Source of the DNA: an uncultured Prevotellaceae bacterium
GTDB lineage: Bacteria > Bacteroidota > Bacteroidia > Bacteroidales > Muribaculaceae
NCBI GenBank assembly: GCA_937898675.1
Contig: CALEJB010000028.1
Span: forward strand, 1-30,031
DNA length: 30,031 nucleotides
Direction: 5' to 3'
Under the pieces are notes generated by a model, which saw only the letters and a program-made list of their open reading frames with translations, did not search any database and was not told where the DNA came from. The position numbers were made by a program, and so were the translations under genes. Shown here one piece after another: positions 1-7,883 of this stretch. Numbering within the stretch: the first letter of the stretch is position 1; each line of letters opens with the position of its first letter.

Positions 1-50
1 ATCACAAGCCCATCGGCAGGATCAAGTATGCGCTCGCTTAATTCCGCCAA
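1..50 (-). CDS. Probable 5' end of an unrecognised minus-strand gene (partial)
   Basis: On the minus strand one frame is open from the window edge back to a TAA just upstream of the region. The only start codon in it is a TTG at 50-48, giving a peptide beginning MAELSERILDPADGLV. An ATG lies nearby at 61-59, but its frame stops after seven codons. A TAnnTTTG box at 87-94 would give a leader of roughly 30 nt. The reading is therefore a gene start running off the left edge, possibly with a one-base frame problem between the ATG and the open frame. I do not recognise the family from these few residues. Confidence 0.3.
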   Translation of the reverse strand, partial: MAELSERILDPADGLV

Positions 51-86
51 CGGGTTCTCATATTATATTTTGATTTTTGTTTGACG

Positions 87-94
87 CAAAGTTA
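87..94 (-). promoter_or_regulatory. Candidate -7 box for the leftward edge gene
   Basis: The minus strand reads TAACTTTG, an exact match to the Bacteroidetes -7 consensus TAnnTTTG. No good TTG -33 element is visible at the expected distance. It is divergent from the yigZ promoter. Confidence 0.4.
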
Positions 95-164
95 GATAAA
101 ATTCTCGATTTACCATCAGGCAGGGCGAGAAAAGCAGAATAATCGGCGACATCCGTTGTATTTC

Positions 165-195
165 TTGGTCAATTGGCGGCTTTTTGTTACTTTTG
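165..195 (+). promoter_or_regulatory. Bacteroidetes-type promoter of yigZ
   Basis: TTG at 165-167, a 20-bp spacer, then TACTTTTG at 188-195 (TAnnTTTG). The expected transcription start is only about 5-8 nt downstream, at or next to the ATG at 202, so the transcript would be leaderless or nearly so. Confidence 0.65.
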
Positions 196-201
196 CATCC
201 G

Positions 202-798
202 ATGAGTGACTATTATAAGACAGTCAAGGGCTGTTCGCAAGGCGTTTACCGCGAAAAGATGAGCCGTTTTTTGGCGTTTGTTGAGCCCGTGTCAAGCGCC
301 GATGAAGCGCGTGCAGTGGTCAAGCGCTATGGCAACGAATATCATGATGCACGGCATTGTTGCTGGGCATACATGATTGGCACCGAACGCAACGAATATC
401 TTAGCAGCGACAACGGAGAACCCAGCGGAACAGCCGGCAAGCCCATTCTTGGCCAAATCAATTCTTTTGGGTTGACGAATGTGGTGATTGTGGTTATCCG
501 CTACTTTGGCGGCATCAAGCTGGGTACATCCGGCCTGATTGGAGCCTATCGTGAAGCGGCGCGCCTTGCCATTGAGGCCGGTGAGATTGTGGAGTGCCAC
601 GAGCAGGCGCAGTTGTCATTTACATTCCCCTACTTGAGCATGAACGACGTGATGAAGGTGGTGAAGAAGAGCGAACTAAATGTTATATGCCAGTCGTTTG
701 ACAATGTCTGTACGATGACTATTGAGGCTGATGCCGACAAGTTGCCTGCCTTGCGTGGACAGTTCGCGGATATCGATGGAACCTGCATACTTGATTAA
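202..798 (+). CDS. YigZ/IMPACT (UPF0029) family protein
   Basis: A 198-aa cytosolic protein. The N-terminal part (about residues 10-120) is the UPF0029/IMPACT domain, recognisable by its YKTVKG start, the SDNGEPSGTAGKPIL segment and VVIRYFGGIKLGTSGLIGAY. The C-terminal part fits the DUF1949 domain seen in bacterial YigZ proteins. The biochemical role of the bacterial family is not firmly established; eukaryotic IMPACT regulates translation through GCN1/GCN2. A TTG at 184 is in frame, but it overlaps the spacer and -7 promoter region, so the ATG at 202 is the start. The stop overlaps that of the convergent tilS by three bases. Confidence 0.88.
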   Translation: MSDYYKTVKGCSQGVYREKMSRFLAFVEPVSSADEARAVVKRYGNEYHDARHCCWAYMIGTERNEYLSSDNGEPSGTAGKPILGQINSFGLTNVVIVVIRYFGGIKLGTSGLIGAYREAARLAIEAGEIVECHEQAQLSFTFPYLSMNDVMKVVKKSELNVICQSFDNVCTMTIEADADKLPALRGQFADIDGTCILD

Positions 799-2117
799 TG
801 CTCAATTGTGAGCAATAAGTAATTGTGCGAATCTTTTTTTACAGGAAAAAGCGAGGATGCACGATGGCCAAGCACCCAGATAATCTGGTTGTCGGCTTCC
901 ATCAGCCAGACTGATTGTTTGTCCGTAAAATTCAATTTGAGGTCATTGAACAAGTCGCTTACCAGTTTAGAACCATTGACGCCGAAAGGCTTGAATCTGT
1001 CTCCCTTGCGCCAATGGCGGAGCACGATTTTTTCACAATCCAACAATTTGTTGTCAAATGCAACAACGCGCTTGCCGTCGCACATGGCAGGCGAGAATGG
1101 CGGATTGTCGTGCGAGACCCTGACATGGACAGGATCGGTAATGTTCGCGGTCAGGTCGATTTCAGCCTCGGAAAACTGTTCTTCGGTTTTCGGCACTATG
1201 TCAATCTTTTGCCGCCCAATGACCATTAGATGCCGATTGGCGCAGAATTGTCGCCCGGTATGCCCCTGACGTGCGGCGTCAACAACCTTGTCGCATTGTT
1301 GCCGGTTGAACCCCAGGTGCCTGATGCGGTGATAGAGCAGGGCAGAGGCTTGAGGGTGCCCAGATAGCATTTTGATTGGAATCTGATGAATTGCCGGCAA
1401 CGCCTCGGCCGCCAATGTACTCAGCAGGTCGCGGTCACTCGCCAAGCGTGCCATTGTGTCGAGGATGCGTTCACGGGCTTGTGGAAACTGCTGTTCAATG
1501 ACGGGCATGACAATGTTCCTCACTTGGTTGCGGCGGTATGCATTTTCGGCATTAGTGCTGTCGGTCACATAATCCTGTCCAATCGAGGCCAGATAACTCA
1601 AAATTCGGCCGCGGCTGACATCTAACAACGGCCGCCAAATGTTGCCGTTAATGCGTTGCATGCCCGCAAGGCCTCGAACGCCTGTGCCGCGCATGAGGTT
1701 CAGAAAAAATGTCTCAATCTGGTCGTCGGCATGATGGGCCACGGCAATGAGACTGCAGCCCAGCCGCTGTCGTTCTTCCTCAAACCAGTCGTAACGCAGT
1801 TCACGGCAAGCCATTTCGACCGAACCGCCGTGCTCGTGTTGGTATGCCTTAACGTCAAAGTCCTTGACTGCCAATTGAATGTTTAAACGATGGCACAACT
1901 CGCGGACAAACTGTTCGTCACGCATCGACTCCTCGCCGCGCAGGTGGAAGTTGCAATGGGCCGCCATGCAGGTCAAGCCAAGCGCATGCAGTATCCTGAG
2001 CAAAGCAACCGAGTCGGCGCCGCCGCTCAACGCAATCAGCACTGGAGTGCGCTCCGTTTTGAGCAGCAGTTCTTTGTTCTCATCTCTGATAATCTGTAGC
2101 AGTCCGTCCTGTTCCAT
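795..2117 (-). CDS. tilS: tRNA(Ile)-lysidine synthase TilS
   Basis: A 440-aa cytosolic enzyme that uses ATP and lysine to convert C34 of the CAU-anticodon tRNA-Ile2 to lysidine, changing it to an isoleucine tRNA reading AUA. The PP-loop SGGADS is at residues 31-36, followed by the TilS-typical HCNFHLRGEES (about 54-64) and HHADDQIETFFLNLMRGTG. The C-terminal TilS_C domain is marked by LRHWRKGDRFKPFG. The length is usual for the family. It starts 10 bases after the DUF445 stop and is the last gene of the ftsK-lolA-DUF445 cluster, so it is probably co-transcribed. Confidence 0.95.
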   Translation of the reverse strand: MEQDGLLQIIRDENKELLLKTERTPVLIALSGGADSVALLRILHALGLTCMAAHCNFHLRGEESMRDEQFVRELCHRLNIQLAVKDFDVKAYQHEHGGSVEMACRELRYDWFEEERQRLGCSLIAVAHHADDQIETFFLNLMRGTGVRGLAGMQRINGNIWRPLLDVSRGRILSYLASIGQDYVTDSTNAENAYRRNQVRNIVMPVIEQQFPQARERILDTMARLASDRDLLSTLAAEALPAIHQIPIKMLSGHPQASALLYHRIRHLGFNRQQCDKVVDAARQGHTGRQFCANRHLMVIGRQKIDIVPKTEEQFSEAEIDLTANITDPVHVRVSHDNPPFSPAMCDGKRVVAFDNKLLDCEKIVLRHWRKGDRFKPFGVNGSKLVSDLFNDLKLNFTDKQSVWLMEADNQIIWVLGHRASSLFPVKKDSHNYLLLTIEH

Positions 2118-2126
2118 ATTGAAAAG

Positions 2127-3032
2127 TCAGATGATTGCGTTGACGGTGCCCATGACAGCGCCCAGCAGAGCACCCAGCCAAACGATGGCTTTTAATTCCT
2201 TTTTCATCACATCGAGGATAATGGCTTCGGCTTCATCCATGTCCATGGCATTGATGCGTTCCTCGATGATTGAGCAGATGTTAATGTCCTCAAGAATCCT
2301 CGGCAAGTGCTCAGTGATGACCGTTTTGTAGGCGTTCATCACGCCGCTCTTCACTTGTTCTACCTGGTCGTCATGCCCGCTTGTGAGGCTGCTCATGGTC
2401 ATGCCCATCAGCCGATTTGATTCTTGGCGGACAAGACTCTCGACCATTTCTTGAGAATTGTTTTGCAATATTTCGTTGATGTTTTTGGCGAGGAGTTGTT
2501 CCAATGGCTTGGCAACGGCCTTGACGATAGGCTCAGCGCCCAATCGCCCGGCCAGGCTGTTACGGGTCTTGGCAAGCACATGCTCGGTCGCCAAGCGGGC
2601 GATGCTTGTGCCCAGGTTGCGGTCTTGCAGTTTCTCGGTCACGGCATTGATGATGCCATTAGAGACGTTGTTTCGCATAGCATCAATGTCCTCTTGCGGC
2701 AGGTAATGCATGGCAAATTGCTCAATGGTCTCGTTGTTTTGGCTTTGTGTCGTGACAAACTCATCAATGGCATTGCCGATTTTGACCATCATTTCATCGC
2801 TCAGCAGGCTTTTTTCCAGCACCTCGCGGTTCATCAGGTTTTCGCTCACCGCTTTGCCGATGGCTGTGGCGATGCGAGACTTTTCTTTTGGGATTATGCC
2901 TGGCGTAAACGGCACACGCATGCCGAAAATATATTTCGCCTGATGAGGCTTAAACAGCATGCGAATGGCAATATCGTTGGTGATGTAGCCGATAACAGCA
3001 CCCACGACAGGGCCCATAAAATAATGGTACAT
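2127..3032 (-). CDS. DUF445 family membrane protein
   Basis: A 301-aa protein. The N terminus MYHYFMGPVVGAVIGYITN followed by DIAIRMLFKPHQAKYIFG matches the DUF445 (YheB/YjiN-type) signature. Next comes a long helical amphipathic middle, and then a C-terminal hydrophobic helix (VWLGALLGAVMGTVNAII). Hydrophobic segments at both ends with the helical body between them are typical. Its function is not known with certainty; the Bacillus relative YheB is a sporulation-related membrane protein. The GTG at 3074 is in frame but would overlap the preceding gene, so I chose the ATG at 3032, which fits the family N terminus and leaves 25 nt after the LolA-like stop. Confidence 0.85.
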   Translation of the reverse strand: MYHYFMGPVVGAVIGYITNDIAIRMLFKPHQAKYIFGMRVPFTPGIIPKEKSRIATAIGKAVSENLMNREVLEKSLLSDEMMVKIGNAIDEFVTTQSQNNETIEQFAMHYLPQEDIDAMRNNVSNGIINAVTEKLQDRNLGTSIARLATEHVLAKTRNSLAGRLGAEPIVKAVAKPLEQLLAKNINEILQNNSQEMVESLVRQESNRLMGMTMSSLTSGHDDQVEQVKSGVMNAYKTVITEHLPRILEDINICSIIEERINAMDMDEAEAIILDVMKKELKAIVWLGALLGAVMGTVNAII

Positions 3033-3057
3033 GGTGAAGAGGATGAAAAAAGAAAGG

Positions 3058-3672
3058 TTACCTGAGGTCCACAACCTGGGTCCCAGCCGGCACTTGTGAC
3101 TTGTTGAAGGTGAATGTCGATGACGGCAGTTGCTGATTCTTGTATCCGGTAATCTTGACGATATAGACCGACTTGTCTGTCATCTCAAACCTTGCAGTGC
3201 GCAGCATGGACGTTTTTGTGTCGATGTATAGCCACAACGTTTGGATATTGTCCGCACCCTTTTTCTTGGGTTTCAACTGAATAGCATAGGTGTTGGGGGT
3301 TTTTGCCTTGGCCTTTTTCATGTTGAATCCGGTTTTGAAATATTGTACCGCAGCAATAGGGTTGGTCATCTGCAATTCAGATTGAGTGGGCGTTGTAATG
3401 TTGACCTCTCCTGTCATGGGAGACCATGCCCAAAGCGTCTTGCCGTCGTACCAACTCTTGGCCTCACGGGAAATGATGCGGAACTTCTTGCCTTGCATGG
3501 ATATTGCGCCCGTGCTTGAGCCGTCTTTTGAAGTGATGCTGTAAGACGCGGTGGTCCCGCCGCGAGAGTTGATGGCGGCCGCACATTTGTCGAGCATGGC
3601 GGCTGGGGTTTGGGCAACAGCGGCTAAGGCAACAGCCAAGCATGATAGCAGGATGATGAAAAATCTCTTCAT
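3058..3672 (-). CDS. LolA-like outer-membrane lipoprotein carrier protein
   Basis: A 204-aa exported protein. It has an N-terminal signal peptide (MKRFFIILLSCLAVALAAVAQ) with no lipobox cysteine, so a soluble periplasmic product is expected. The mature part reads as a LolA/LolB-type beta fold: TASYSITSKDG, the GKKFRIISREAKSWYDGKTLW segment (broken here only for reading) and late repeats ending in ...VPAGTQVVDLR. Family members carry lipoproteins from the inner to the outer membrane. Directly downstream of ftsK is a common Bacteroidales location. The ATG at 3672 was chosen because the signal peptide starts there; upstream in-frame codons encode an unconvincing extension. About 93 nt separate it from ftsK. 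Confidence 0.8.
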   Translation of the reverse strand: MKRFFIILLSCLAVALAAVAQTPAAMLDKCAAAINSRGGTTASYSITSKDGSSTGAISMQGKKFRIISREAKSWYDGKTLWAWSPMTGEVNITTPTQSELQMTNPIAAVQYFKTGFNMKKAKAKTPNTYAIQLKPKKKGADNIQTLWLYIDTKTSMLRTARFEMTDKSVYIVKITGYKNQQLPSSTFTFNKSQVPAGTQVVDLR

Positions 3673-3765
3673 ATTAATTTCAAGAAAAATTGATTCATAT
3701 AACAAGGATAAAGCAAAAAGAGTGCCAACTCCAGAATTTGGAAACGGCACCCTTGGTTATGAAAT

Positions 3766-6246
3766 TTAATGTCCGCCAAATAATTGGTCAACATCCATCG
3801 GGCCAAGCAATACCTGGCGGGGTTTGCTGCCTTGGGCCGGACCCACGATGCCGGCTTGCTCCATTTGGTCCATGAGGCGCCCGGCACGGTTGTAGCCAAT
3901 CTCGTATTTGCGTTGCAGCGATGACGTGCTGGCAGTAGTGCCCATGACGATGAATCTCACGGCCTCCTCAAACAGCGGGTCACGGTCTTTAAGGTTGGCC
4001 GTGCTGGCATCGCCGCCCGAGCCACTGCCTTCGGGACCGTAATACTCGGGTAAGATGTATGGTTCCTCGTGATTGATGTCGAGGTCGTTGTCCTCCTGCT
4101 CCTTGATGTAGTCGCAGATGCGGACGATGTCGGGCGTGTCAACAAACGGGCACTGCAGTCGGGTTAGCTCTCCGTCAATCTGGAACAGCATGTCGCCACG
4201 GCCGATGAGTTGCTGGGCCCCGGTGCGGTCAATGATGATTTGGCTGTCGATGCGCTGAGCAACGGCAAAGGCGACTCGGCCAGGGAAATTGCCCTTAATC
4301 AGGCCCGTAATGACTTTGCTGGAAGGCCGCTGCGTGGCGATAATCATGTGGATGCCCACGGCGCGGGCTTTCTGGGCAATGCGGACCAATGGCGTCTCAA
4401 CCTCCTTGCCGGCAGTCATGATCATGTCGCTGAACTCGTCGATTACACCCACGATGTATGGCATGTATTGGTATTTTTTATTGCCATGTTCGTCGGGCAC
4501 TTCACGCAGTTCACGCCGCCACAATTCATTGTAGTCGGTCACGTTGCGCACACGAACTTCTTCAAATACGCGGTAGCGGTCTTCCATCTCCTGTACAAGG
4601 CAGTTCAGGGTCTTGACCACACGGTCGGTATCGGTGATAATCGCTTTTTCCTCGCCCGGAGCCTTGGCAAAGAAATACTTTTCCAGGTCGGCATATACGC
4701 TGAACTCAACACGTTTGGGGTCAACGAGGACGAATTTCAGTTCCGACGGCCCTTTCTTGTATAGCAGCGATGTGATTATGGCGTTCAGACCGACGGATTT
4801 ACCTTTGCCGGTGGCGCCGGCAACCAGCAAGTGGGGCATCTTGGTCAGGTCGGCGACAAAGACCTCGTTGCTCACTGTGCAGCCCAGGCACATGGGCAGT
4901 TTGGCGCGGCTCTCTTGGAATGCTTTGGACCCGAGCACCTCGCGCATGGGCACGACTTGCGGGTCGCGGTTTGGGACTTCAATGCCGATGGTGCCCTTGC
5001 CGGGCATGGGGGCGATGATGCGGATGCCCAACGCGGCAAGGCTCAGTGCGATGTCGTCTTCCAGCCCTCGGATTTTATTGACACGAACGCCGTCCTGCGG
5101 CACGATTTCGAACAGGGTCACCGTGGGGCCTACATGCACCATAATGTCCTTAATCTCTATGCCATATTTGTTCAGCGTGTCACGGATTCGCAACTTGTTC
5201 TCTTCCTGCTCCTGCTTGTCCACGCTGTTGGGGTTCATCCTGATGTCTTGCAACAGGCCAAGGGTGGGGAAGCGGTAGTGGCGATATTCGCCTGTGGGGT
5301 CGTGCGGATTTGACGCTTCGGTTCCGGCGGCGATGGGTTTGAGCCTTGCCGTTTCTCCGTCGGACTCGGGTGCTGTGGTGCGCTGGCGGGTTTGATATGC
5401 GCGGTGCCGGGCAGCGGGTTTTGCATCAGCATCGTTTTTTTCTTCCACCTTTTGCTCTCCGCCCAGGAAGGATGATTCTCCAGGCTCAATCACTGATTTC
5501 TCAGACTCATCAAGGCTGCGCTTGCGCTTCTTCTCTAACTCTCGATGCAATTGGCCGAATAATGCGTTAATTGTCTTGTAGGTAAGGAATATCCACAACA
5601 GCAGTATCAGCAGATTAGCCGCCACCATGCCATAGGTGCCGAACAAGCCCAAAAGCCACATGTTGGCATAGTGCCCAAAGTTACCGCCCAGATGGACGAA
5701 AAACGAGGGTTTAGCGAATATCGTGATGGCGCCTACAATCATTGACAGGGCAAACAGGCTGAACAGGCAGATAAACGTGTAGGAGAAAAAATGCGCTTTT
5801 TTCTTGCGGACAAGCCTCATGCCCAATGTGAAGAGCCACACGACAATCACAAATGCGCCAATGCCAACACCGTCGGCAATAAGAAAATTGCTGACTGTAG
5901 CCCCGGCTGCGGCACCTTCATTTTCAATAAGTTCAGGGGTCTTGGCGTTCTCGATAATGGAATGGTTGGCCACCTGGCTCTGGTCACTCATGCCTGCCGA
6001 AAAAAAGAATGACAGCAAGGTGATGAGAAGATAGATGGCAACCACCAGCAGAACGATGCCGACGAAGAACTTGGTCCTGCCATTTTTGAAAAACGCGGTA
6101 AATAACTCCCATTTCGAAAGATTGTGTTCTTCGCTGTCTGCCCTGTTTTCACGGGCTCTCTTTGACCCTTTCACGGCACTGATGTCGGGATAGCTTCCTT
6201 GATGACCATCAAGATTTGTATGCTGGTTTCTATGCTTCTTGCTCAT
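3766..6246 (-). CDS. ftsK: DNA translocase FtsK/SpoIIIE family
   Basis: An 826-aa inner-membrane ATPase that pumps DNA and helps resolve the chromosome terminus at the division septum. A short charged N terminus is followed by about four transmembrane segments within residues 55-215, a hydrophilic charged linker (about 220-320), then the motor. The motor has a Walker A loop (GATGKGKSVG, about residue 470) and a Walker B stretch (VIDEFSD, about 590). IATQRPS follows. The C terminus is the gamma winged helix (SSLQRKYEIGYNRAGRLMDQ), which in the family binds KOPS-like sequences. The linker is short compared with E. coli, as usual in Bacteroidetes. It is the first gene of the ftsK-lolA-DUF445-tilS cluster. 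Confidence 0.96.
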   Translation of the reverse strand: MSKKHRNQHTNLDGHQGSYPDISAVKGSKRARENRADSEEHNLSKWELFTAFFKNGRTKFFVGIVLLVVAIYLLITLLSFFFSAGMSDQSQVANHSIIENAKTPELIENEGAAAGATVSNFLIADGVGIGAFVIVVWLFTLGMRLVRKKKAHFFSYTFICLFSLFALSMIVGAITIFAKPSFFVHLGGNFGHYANMWLLGLFGTYGMVAANLLILLLWIFLTYKTINALFGQLHRELEKKRKRSLDESEKSVIEPGESSFLGGEQKVEEKNDADAKPAARHRAYQTRQRTTAPESDGETARLKPIAAGTEASNPHDPTGEYRHYRFPTLGLLQDIRMNPNSVDKQEQEENKLRIRDTLNKYGIEIKDIMVHVGPTVTLFEIVPQDGVRVNKIRGLEDDIALSLAALGIRIIAPMPGKGTIGIEVPNRDPQVVPMREVLGSKAFQESRAKLPMCLGCTVSNEVFVADLTKMPHLLVAGATGKGKSVGLNAIITSLLYKKGPSELKFVLVDPKRVEFSVYADLEKYFFAKAPGEEKAIITDTDRVVKTLNCLVQEMEDRYRVFEEVRVRNVTDYNELWRRELREVPDEHGNKKYQYMPYIVGVIDEFSDMIMTAGKEVETPLVRIAQKARAVGIHMIIATQRPSSKVITGLIKGNFPGRVAFAVAQRIDSQIIIDRTGAQQLIGRGDMLFQIDGELTRLQCPFVDTPDIVRICDYIKEQEDNDLDINHEEPYILPEYYGPEGSGSGGDASTANLKDRDPLFEEAVRFIVMGTTASTSSLQRKYEIGYNRAGRLMDQMEQAGIVGPAQGSKPRQVLLGPMDVDQLFGGH

Positions 6247-6274
6247 TGTAATTTTATAGTTGAAAATCGGGGGA

Positions 6275-6304
6275 TAAAATTACAAAATAAAATTGATTTA
6301 CAAA
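6275..6304 (-). promoter_or_regulatory. Candidate ftsK promoter
   Basis: The minus strand has TTTG (6304-6301), an 18-bp spacer and TAATTTTA (6282-6275), one base off TAnnTTTG, about 30 nt upstream of the ftsK ATG. The 6247-6402 interval is strongly AT-rich and holds no gene. Confidence 0.4.
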
Positions 6305-6350
6305 CGCAAATCACCGAAAATTATTTATAAAAAATGCAAAAAACTAAATT

Positions 6351-6368
6351 TGTCTCAATCGTGAGATA
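6351..6368 (-). terminator. Weak hairpin downstream of trkH
   Basis: TGTCTCA and TGAGATA (7 bp including one G-U pair) flank an ATCG loop. Reading leftwards on the minus strand it is followed by AAATTTAGTTTTTTG, a U-rich but interrupted tail. It could end the dxs-trkA-trkH transcript, but the stem is short and AT-rich. Confidence 0.35.
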
Positions 6369-6402
6369 AATCGCAAAATGTATATATCTGATTTCTAATA
6401 TA

Positions 6403-7878
6403 TTAGTCTTTCATCCAAAAACTGCGGGTAAAGATGACGAGCACGGTAAACAATTCAAGGCGGCCAATCATCATCTCGAAAGCGAGCACCCACTTTGCGC
6501 CCGGATGAAGCACGGCCCAAGACTGTCCGGTAACACCCGTGCCGATGCCCACATTGGCAATCGCCGACATTGAGGTGTACATCGCGTCAAACACCGGCAA
6601 TCCAAAGAATGTGAGGTATAATGCGACAATCATGATGATGCCGATATATACCGTGAAGAATGTGTTGACTTTGTTGACCTGCTGGGTGGGGATAGGCTTA
6701 CCGTCAACATTGACCGAACGCACGGAGTTGGTGTGCAGCAGTTTATAGAATTCGTTCTTGGTGTTTTTCAACAACACAATCAAGCGGTCCATCTTTGCGC
6801 CGCCAGAGGTCGAGCCCGCCATGCCGCCAAAGAACATCATCACCATGAGAATGACGGTGATGAACTGGCCGCTGTTCTCATAGTTAAATGTGGAGAACCC
6901 CGTTGAAGTGATGGCCGAAACAGTATCAAATGCCGCATAAACAATGCGTTCGGTATTGTTTTCCTTGAATCCCTTGTAGGCCATGTAAGCAACAATCACC
7001 GCGATGGTAATCAGGGCTGTCATGCAGTACCACCTGAGGGTGTTGTTGTTGCGAAGTCGCTTGAAATTGCCATGTCCAACCATGTAAATGAGCGAGAAGT
7101 TCACGCCGCCGATAAACATAAAGATGGTGACGACGATGAAAATAAAGTTGGAATGCCAATATTCAAGGCCGATATTTTTTGTGGAATATCCGCCTGTTGA
7201 TGTCGCAGTCATCGCATGACACAGCGCGTCGAACTTTCCCATTGAGCCCATCATCAACAGCACGGCAAGTACTGCCGTCAGGGTAATATAGATGAACCAT
7301 AGACCTTTGGCCGTCTGGCTCACACGTGGACGCAATTTCTCGTGGGTGATGCCAGTCACCTCGGCGTTGAACAGTGCGATGCCGCCTTTCTGGTTTAACA
7401 TGGGGATTACGGCAAGGGTAAACAGGATAATTCCCATGCCGCCAATCCATTGTGTTATTGAGCGCCAAAAAAGCACTCCGCGCGGTATCGCTTCGACATC
7501 TTGAATTACCGATGATCCTGTGGTGGTGAAGCCTGCCATGGTCTCAAAGAAGGCATCGGTTACATTGTCAAAAGTGCCTGAAAAGATATATGGCAACATA
7601 CCAAACAGTGAGAAGAACACCCAAATGATGGCGGTGAGCATCAGTCCTTCGCGCTTGTGCATGGATGTGCTGCCCGGCCTTATGCCAAAGGCCATAACCG
7701 TACCAATGCCCGCTGTAATAGCCCCGCTGTAAATAAACGCCCGCAACGCTGTTTCCTCGTCATACCACCATGCAATGAGGAGCGGCGGCAGCATGAAGAG
7801 GGCTTCGATGAGGAGAAGCCATCCTTGCATGCGCAGCACGATTGCGAAGTTGATATTTTGATTCGAGAGTTTGGGCAT
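6403..7878 (-). CDS. trkH: TrkH-type potassium uptake channel subunit
   Basis: A 491-aa polytopic inner-membrane protein, the ion-conducting subunit of the Trk K+ uptake system. The repeated P-loop selectivity regions are visible: GFTTTGSSVI, TSTGGYSTKNIG, ITSTGFSTFNY and ANVGIGTGVTG. GGMAGSTSGGAKMDRL is the conserved cytoplasmic stretch before the last repeat. The length fits TrkH/TrkG. It begins five bases after the trkA stop, so the two subunits are very probably translated from one mRNA in matched amounts. The C terminus IFTRSFWMKD is typical. Confidence 0.95.
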   Translation of the reverse strand: MPKLSNQNINFAIVLRMQGWLLLIEALFMLPPLLIAWWYDEETALRAFIYSGAITAGIGTVMAFGIRPGSTSMHKREGLMLTAIIWVFFSLFGMLPYIFSGTFDNVTDAFFETMAGFTTTGSSVIQDVEAIPRGVLFWRSITQWIGGMGIILFTLAVIPMLNQKGGIALFNAEVTGITHEKLRPRVSQTAKGLWFIYITLTAVLAVLLMMGSMGKFDALCHAMTATSTGGYSTKNIGLEYWHSNFIFIVVTIFMFIGGVNFSLIYMVGHGNFKRLRNNNTLRWYCMTALITIAVIVAYMAYKGFKENNTERIVYAAFDTVSAITSTGFSTFNYENSGQFITVILMVMMFFGGMAGSTSGGAKMDRLIVLLKNTKNEFYKLLHTNSVRSVNVDGKPIPTQQVNKVNTFFTVYIGIIMIVALYLTFFGLPVFDAMYTSMSAIANVGIGTGVTGQSWAVLHPGAKWVLAFEMMIGRLELFTVLVIFTRSFWMKD

Positions 7879-7883
7879 GATGA

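Noticed and set aside
3033..3074. GTG start at 3074 for the DUF445 protein
   Set aside because: It would overlap the LolA-like stop and add an N-terminal extension not typical of the family; the ATG at 3032 fits better.
3673..3765. Separate promoter for the LolA-like gene (TATCCTTG at 3703-3710, minus)
   Set aside because: One mismatch in the core of the -7 box and no TTG at 19-20 bp; the gene is more simply read from the ftsK transcript.
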